11,407 bases of DNA, taken from Syntrophomonadaceae bacterium. GTDB taxonomy: Bacteria; Bacillota; Dethiobacteria; DTU022. This document shows, one piece after another, positions 6,501-11,407 of the stretch. Position 1 is the first letter of the stretch; each line of letters begins with the position of its first letter. Location of the stretch: positions 1 to 11,407 of the forward strand of contig SLQM01000111.1 of NCBI GenBank assembly GCA_007131435.1. The letters run 5' to 3'. A model generated the notes under the pieces. That model was not told where the DNA came from. It ran no database searches and saw nothing but the letters and a program-made list of their open reading frames with translations. A program made the translations under genes and the position numbers.

Positions 6501-7278
6501 AGTCGGAGGTGGCAAACCGTCCCCCGTCAAGCTGAACCATGGGCCGCAGGTCCGGCGGTATTACCGGAATTCCATCCAGGATCATCCAGGTGGGATCGTT
6601 GCCGGACTGGCGGAAAGCTTCCACCACTTCCAGGCGGCGGATAGCCCGCACCTTTTTCTGGCCGCTGGTTGTGGCCAGCTCTTCCCGCAGCTCCTCGGCT
6701 ATTTTATCCAGGTCAAGGCGGCTGAGCAGCTTCTTAATCGCTTCAGCTCCCATTTCGGCTTTAAAGCCTTTATTGGCCTTAAATAAAGCCTGGTATTTCT
6801 CATAATACTCCCTGAATTCCACTTCGGTGAGCAGCTGCTTATCGCTTAAATATGTTTCACCGGGATCAATAACCACGTAGGCGGCAAAATAGAGCACCTT
6901 TTCAAGAGCCCTGGGTGACATGTCAAGAAGCAGCCCCATGCGGCTGGGGATGCCCTTAAAATACCAGATATGCGACACCGGGGCGGCCAGTTCAATATGC
7001 CCCATTCTTTCACGGCGCACCTTGGCCCTGGTTACCTCAACACCACAGCGATCGCAGACTATACCGCGATAACGCACCCGCTTATATTTTCCGCAATGAC
7101 ATTCCCAGTCTTTTTGCGGCCCGAATATTTTCTCGCAAAATAGTCCTTCGCGCTCGGGTTTAAGAGTGCGGTAATTAATGGTTTCCGGTTTCTTAACCTC
7201 ACCTCGCGACCAGGCCCTGATCTGTTCAGATGATGCCAAACCTATTTTTAAGGCATCGAAATTGTTTACATCCAACAA
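3574..7278 (-). CDS. rpoC: DNA-directed RNA polymerase subunit beta'
   Basis: Beta' forms, with beta, the catalytic cleft of RNA polymerase. The 1234-residue product opens [20 protein letters not shown], as in Bacillota. It shows the N-terminal zinc ribbon (Cys60, Cys62, Cys75, Cys78), the [13 protein letters not shown] region near 342-354, the Mg-binding NADFDGDQ at 453-460 with Asp455, Asp457 and Asp459, the bridge-helix region [20 protein letters not shown] from 764, the second zinc site (Cys820, Cys894, Cys901, Cys904) and the trigger-loop region [20 protein letters not shown] at 922-941. The large trigger-loop insertion of enterobacteria is absent. An acidic tail of about 45 residues ends the protein. 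The start is TTG (7278-7276), 8 nt from AAAGGAG (7293-7287); a second TTG is codon 2, but the first has better spacing and gives the conserved ML start. It lies 36 bp after rpoB and is probably cotranscribed with it. Confidence 0.98.
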   Translation of the reverse strand: [1234 protein letters not shown]

Positions 7279-7314
7279 AAAGATCGCTCCTTTCGCCAGG
7301 GATCCCCTGAGCTG

Positions 7315-10300
7315 CTAGTAGATGCTATCCTCTTCATCTTCGTCTTCATCCGAATCATCCATATCTTCCTCTAAAAGTTCTTCATCAATATCCTTTTTCG
7401 GAGAGCGCTTTTTAAGCGGCACCTCATCATCATCCCCGTTATCATCCTCTTCCATTTCTTCGAGCTCATCGAGAGAAACTTCTTCAACTTCTTCGGCCTG
7501 CATCCCAGTTGTTAAAGTTACGCCTTCCTCTTTCAGATCATCTTCAGAAATGGTTTCATCATCATCATCTTCTGCATCATCTTCCCCCGCAACAGGCTTT
7601 TCGGCCACTGCAACTTCCTTCGATTCCTTGCGGTAGATAAAGCGATCCAGGTCGTCGTCATCTGACTCCATGCCTTCTATGTTTACATCAAGGCGGCGGT
7701 AGTCACTGTCGTCATCGCCTTCCTTGATCTCAACTTCTCCTGTTTCTTCGCTGAGGACCCGCACATCAAGGCAAAGGCTCTGCAGTTCTTTGACCAAAAC
7801 TTTGAACGACTCAGGCACGCCCGGTTCGGGTATGTTCTCTCCTTTAACGATCGCTTCATAAGTTTTCACCCGGCCTACAACATCGTCAGATTTAACGGTC
7901 AGAATCTCCTGCAGGGAATATGCAGCGCCGTAAGCTTCCAGGGCCCATACTTCCATCTCGCCGAAACGCTGCCCGCCAAACTGGGCTTTACCGCCCAGGG
8001 GTTGCTGGGTTACCAGCGAGTAGGGTCCGGTTGAACGGGCATGAATTTTATCATCGACAAGGTGGGCCAGTTTAAGCATGTAAACATAACCAACCGTTAC
8101 TTTTTCATCAAAAGGCTCGCCCGTCCGCCCGTCGTAGAGCACCGTTTTCCCGTTTTCCGGAAGGCTTGCTTCCCTGAAGGCATCAAAAACATCTTCCTCC
8201 GTTGCCCCGTCGAATACGGGAGAAGCAATCTTCAAGCCCAAAGCCTTGGCTGACCAGCCCAGGTGAGCTTCCAAAACCTGGCCGATATTCATCCGCGAGG
8301 GAACTCCCAGCGGGTTTAAGACTATTTCAAGCGGGGTGCCGTCGGGCAGGAAGGGCATATCTTCTTCCGGCAAAATGCGGGCGATAACACCCTTGTTTCC
8401 GTGACGTCCGGCCATTTTATCCCCTTCGGAAATTTTACGTTTTTGGGCCACGTAAATGCGGACAAGCTGGTTAACACCCGGGGAAAGCTCATCGCCATCC
8501 TCGCGGTTAAAAACTTTTACGTCCACAATAATCCCGGAAGCACCATGCGGGATGCGCAGAGATGTGTCACGAACTTCGCGGGCCTTCTCACCGAAGATAG
8601 CCCTTAACAGGCGCTCCTCGGCCGTTAGCTCAGTCTCCCCTTTCGGGGTAACTTTGCCGACCAGGATGTCGCCGGCCCTCACTTCAGCTCCAATGCGAAT
8701 AATCCCGCGCCCGTCTAAATCTTTAAGCGCTTCTTCGCCCACGTTGGGGATATCTCGGGTAATTTCTTCGGGACCAAGCTTGGTATCCCTGGCTTCCGAC
8801 TCATATTCTTCAATGTGAATCGAAGTAAAAACATCTTCCTTGACCAGTTTTTCGCTGATCAGGATGGCGTCTTCATAGTTGTACCCTTCCCAGGGCAGGA
8901 AAGCAACAAGCATATTACGTCCCAGGGCTATCTCGCCTTCGCTAGTGCAGGGCCCGTCGGCTAAAACATCACCGGCCGAAACTTTCTGGCCCCTCCTGAC
9001 AATCGGATGCTGGTTGACGCAGGTTCCCTGGTTTGAACGTTTAAACTTTTGCAGGGTATAGATGTCAAGCCCGCCATCAAAGCCTGGGCGTCTTTCAGCT
9101 TCAAAACTTTCCCGGGTGCGCCCATTGATGTAGAAATTCTGGTTGTCTTCCTGGTCATCACGGCGAACAATAATTTCATCGCTGGTTACCCTGACAACTT
9201 CGCCATCAGATAGGCAGACTGCCACCGCCCCGGAATCGATAGCCGCTTTATATTCAAGGCCCGTGCCGACAAGCGGTGATTCGGCCTGCAGCAGTGGAAC
9301 GGCCTGGCGCTGCATGTTAGCGCCCATCAGGGCCCGGTTAGCATCGTCATTTTCAAGGAATGGAATCAGGGCAGTTGCCACGCTGACCAGCTGCTTCGGC
9401 GATACGTCCATGAAATCAACTTCATTGGGGTGGCGCATAACTGTATCGTAGTAATAGCGACAGGTTACACGGTTATTCATGAAACGGCCCTTTTCATCCA
9501 GCTTGGCATTGGCCTGGGCAATAACAAAACGGTCCTCGTCATCGGCGGTGAGATAAACAATCTCCTTAGTTACTCGGCCGTTTTTCTTGTCCACCCGCTG
9601 GTAAGGGGTTTCAATAAAACCATATTCGTTGATCCGGGCATAGGTGCCTAGGGAACCGATCAACCCGATGTTCGGGCCTTCCGGGGTCTCGATAGGGCAG
9701 ATGCGGCCGTAGTGGGAATGGTGCACGTCGCGCACTTCAAAACCGGCCCGCTCCCGGCTCAAACCGCCGGGGCCCAGGGCGCTGAGACGCCTTTTGTGGG
9801 TCAGCTCGGCAAGCGGGTTTGTCTGATCCATAAACTGTGACAGCTGGCTGCTGCCGAAGAATTCCTTGATCGAAGCAATAACCGGACGGATATTGATCAG
9901 GGCCTGCGGTGTAATTGCCTCCACATCCTGGATTGTCATCCGCTCACGGACAACACGCTCCATGCGCGAAAGGCCAATTCTAAACTGGTTTTGTAGCAGC
10001 TCCCCTACGGAGCGCAAGCGCCGGTTCCCCAGGTGATCAATATCATCAATATTGCCTATCCCGTCAAAGAGGTTCAGTATGTAGTTGATGGAGGCAATAA
10101 TATCGGCTGTTACCAGGTGGCGGGTGTTTAAATCTACCCCTCCATTTCCGATAACCAGGTGTACCTTATCGCGAAAACTGATTTTTGCCCGGCTAACCTT
10201 ATTTTCGTCAATCACCCTTGCCGCCTCTTCATCAACAACTGTCCCGGCAGGGTAAAGAACCTCTCCGCTGACCGGGTGCTTAATATCTTCGGCCAATTCA

Positions 10301-11166
10301 TGGCCAAAGAGGCGATTGGTCATCGAAAGTTTCTTGTTGGCCTTAAAACGGCCTACGCGGGCATAGTCATAACGCTTGCCGTCAAAAAATAGCGATTCAA
10401 AAAGGGTGCGCGCATTCTCAACATTTAAAGGCTCTCCCGGGCGGAGGCGCTTGTATATTTCAAGAAGCGCTGTTTCGGTAGAATCGGTATGATCTTTCTC
10501 AAATATTTCATTCAATCTCTCGTCACTGTTTAAAAGCTCTTTAATCTCTTCATTTGTGCCATAACCGATGGCTCTTAAAAGAACGGTAACCGGGATTTTC
10601 CTGGTTCTGTCAACGCGCACGTAAATACCATCGGATAGATCTGTCTCGAATTCAAGCCAGGTTCCGCGGTTTGGGATAATAGTGGCGTTAATTAGCTCTT
10701 TGCCGGTAACTCCGCTGGGATCAGGCTGCTTCTTAAAATATACACCCGGAGAACGAACCAGCTGGCTGACAATAACCCTTTCGGCTCCATTAATAATAAA
10801 GGTGCCGTTTTCGGTCATCATCGGAAAATCTCCCATGAAAACTTCCTGTTCCTTAACTTCCCCTGTCTCCTGGTTGATCAACCTTACCCGCACCTTGAGA
10901 GGAACGGCATAGGTTGCATCGCGCTCTTTACAGTCTTCGACGGAGTATTTCGGTTCACCCAGGGTATAGTCGTAGAACTCGAGGACCAGGTTGCCCGTAA
11001 AATCCTGAATAGGCGAAAAATCTTCAAAAATCTCTTTAAGACCCTGGTCGATAAACCAATCAAAAGAACTTTTCTGCACTTCAATCAAATTCGGCAAATC
11101 TAAAACTTCGGTAATCCTTGCATACGAACGACGTTTACTGATGCCTGCGGCAGCACTGCTGGACAT
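7315..11166 (-). CDS. rpoB: DNA-directed RNA polymerase subunit beta
   Basis: Beta is the second catalytic subunit of RNA polymerase and the target of rifampicin. The 1283-residue product starts near the conserved [20 protein letters not shown] (11-30). The rifampicin region [20 protein letters not shown] runs from 436 and continues through [14 protein letters not shown] to 469; the contact residues Gln444, Asp447, His457, Arg460 and Ser462 are of the sensitive type. The active-site lysines in [12 protein letters not shown] are Lys917 and Lys925. The folded part ends near [11 protein letters not shown] (1128-1138). A disordered-looking acidic tail of about 145 residues follows, with 47 Asp/Glu among the last 93 and a basic patch KKRSPKK at 1252-1258. 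This makes the protein longer than B. subtilis RpoB (about 1193). The ATG start is preceded by AGGGGAG (11185-11179) with a long 12-nt spacer. It is transcribed from the promoter at 11341-11369. Confidence 0.98.
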   Translation of the reverse strand: [1283 protein letters not shown]

Positions 11167-11334
11167 TAAAAAAAATCACTCCCCTGGTACCTGGTTTATG
11201 ATTTAAAACCGGAAGAAAACAGGCTAAACCATTTAACTTTGATTCAAGTTCTGTCTCTCCTATTGGGTATCTGATTATGGTGAAGGCAACTCTACATACT
11301 TAATAAAATTGCACATAGTGGTAGTTCTAGACAT
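11167..11334 (-). other. Leader of the rpoB transcript (about 167 nt)
   Basis: This is the untranslated region between the predicted start of transcription near 11334 and the rpoB ATG. It holds an inverted repeat TGGTTTA (11231-11225) / TAAACCA (11198-11192) and an overlapping alternative stem CCGGTTT (11212-11206) with AAACC-A-GG (11197-11190); both compete for the same 3' arm just upstream of the ribosome binding site. A smaller AACTT/AAGTT stem lies further upstream. The first 60 nt read as an open frame of 19 codons. No T-run terminator follows any stem. I do not recognise a known riboswitch or ribosomal-protein leader. The function is unknown. Confidence 0.5.
11275..11334 (-). CDS. Possible leaderless 19-codon upstream ORF (speculative)
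   Basis: ATG at 11334-11332 falls exactly on the transcription start predicted for the rpoB promoter and opens a frame of 19 codons, MSRTTTMCNFIKYVELPSP, ending in TAA at 11277-11275. There is no ribosome binding site, so translation would have to be leaderless. The str promoter has GTG at the same place with a 10-codon frame (3510-3478). The product resembles nothing I know. It may be coincidence, because promoters favour a purine at +1. Confidence 0.15.
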   Translation of the reverse strand: MSRTTTMCNFIKYVELPSP

Positions 11335-11340
11335 CTTAAG

Positions 11341-11369
11341 ATACTATCACAAGGAATTACGTGTGTCAA
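11341..11369 (-). promoter_or_regulatory. Sigma-A promoter of rpoBC
   Basis: On the minus strand TTGACA (11369-11364) is a perfect -35 element, followed by a 17-bp spacer ending in TGA (extended -10 motif) and TAGTAT (11346-11341). An A/T-rich stretch lies just upstream at about 11373-11394. The predicted start is near 11334. The segment from the end of the spacer to +3 is nearly identical to the same part of the str promoter. If rplL lies further upstream, as is usual, rpoB would receive read-through transcription too; that gene is outside the window. Confidence 0.8.
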
Positions 11370-11407
11370 CGGATAAAACAAAAAAATTCATAAACCTGAG
11401 ACTACGC

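Noticed and set aside
7322..7636. Plus-strand open frame coding a serine-rich protein of about 100 residues
   Set aside because: It is the antisense of the GAT/GAA-rich codons of the RpoB acidic tail; the serine runs are a direct consequence, and there is no ribosome binding site.
9760..9855. Possible rifampicin-resistance substitutions in RpoB
   Set aside because: The classical contact residues are of the sensitive type; the small differences from Escherichia coli (Thr449, Ala453) appear to be ordinary Gram-positive variation.
11370..11407. Terminator of an upstream gene such as rplL
   Set aside because: The minus strand runs from GCGTAGTCTCAGG into a T-rich stretch that could be the 3' half of a terminator, but the 5' half lies outside the window, so it cannot be supported.

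Overview
The window holds one stretch of the core gene-expression locus of a low-to-moderate G+C Gram-positive bacterium (Bacillota, most likely class Clostridia). Every gene lies on the minus strand, in the order rpoB, rpoC, an L7Ae-like gene, rpsL, rpsG, fusA, tuf (partial, cut by the left edge). The assignment to Bacillota rests on the small L7Ae/YbxF-type gene between rpoC and rpsL, on a RpoC that begins like the Bacillus subtilis protein and has no large trigger-loop insertion, and on strong AAAGGAGG-type ribosome binding sites with frequent TTG starts. The genus cannot be read from the sequence.

Layout from right to left, in the direction of transcription. Positions 11407-11167 contain a consensus-like sigma-A promoter and a leader of about 167 nt. 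rpoB (11166-7315) encodes RNA polymerase beta with a long, very acidic C-terminal tail. rpoC (7278-3574) follows after 36 bp and starts with TTG. The next gap, 3573-3456, holds a short tandem duplication over the rpoC stop, a near-perfect extended -10 promoter, and a hairpin at the predicted 5' end of the next transcript. Then come the L7Ae-like gene (3455-3210, TTG start), rpsL (3180-2806), rpsG (2779-2309), a 123-bp gap with small GC-rich palindromes, fusA (2185-107) and the first 29 codons of tuf (88-1, TTG start).

Together the genes make the catalytic half of RNA polymerase, two proteins of the 30S subunit (S12 in the decoding centre, S7 in the head), a kink-turn RNA-binding protein and the two main elongation GTPases. 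The gene content is ordinary and all proteins look intact. I see no mobile element, CRISPR array, tRNA or rRNA, and no accessory or unknown system.

The points worth a second look are regulatory or compositional. The two promoters share 16 of 19 bases from just upstream of the -10 element to position +3, and both would start transcription on a purine followed by TG. Three genes, including tuf, must start with TTG. RpoB carries an acidic tail of about 145 residues. Several leader and intergenic structures could affect translation.
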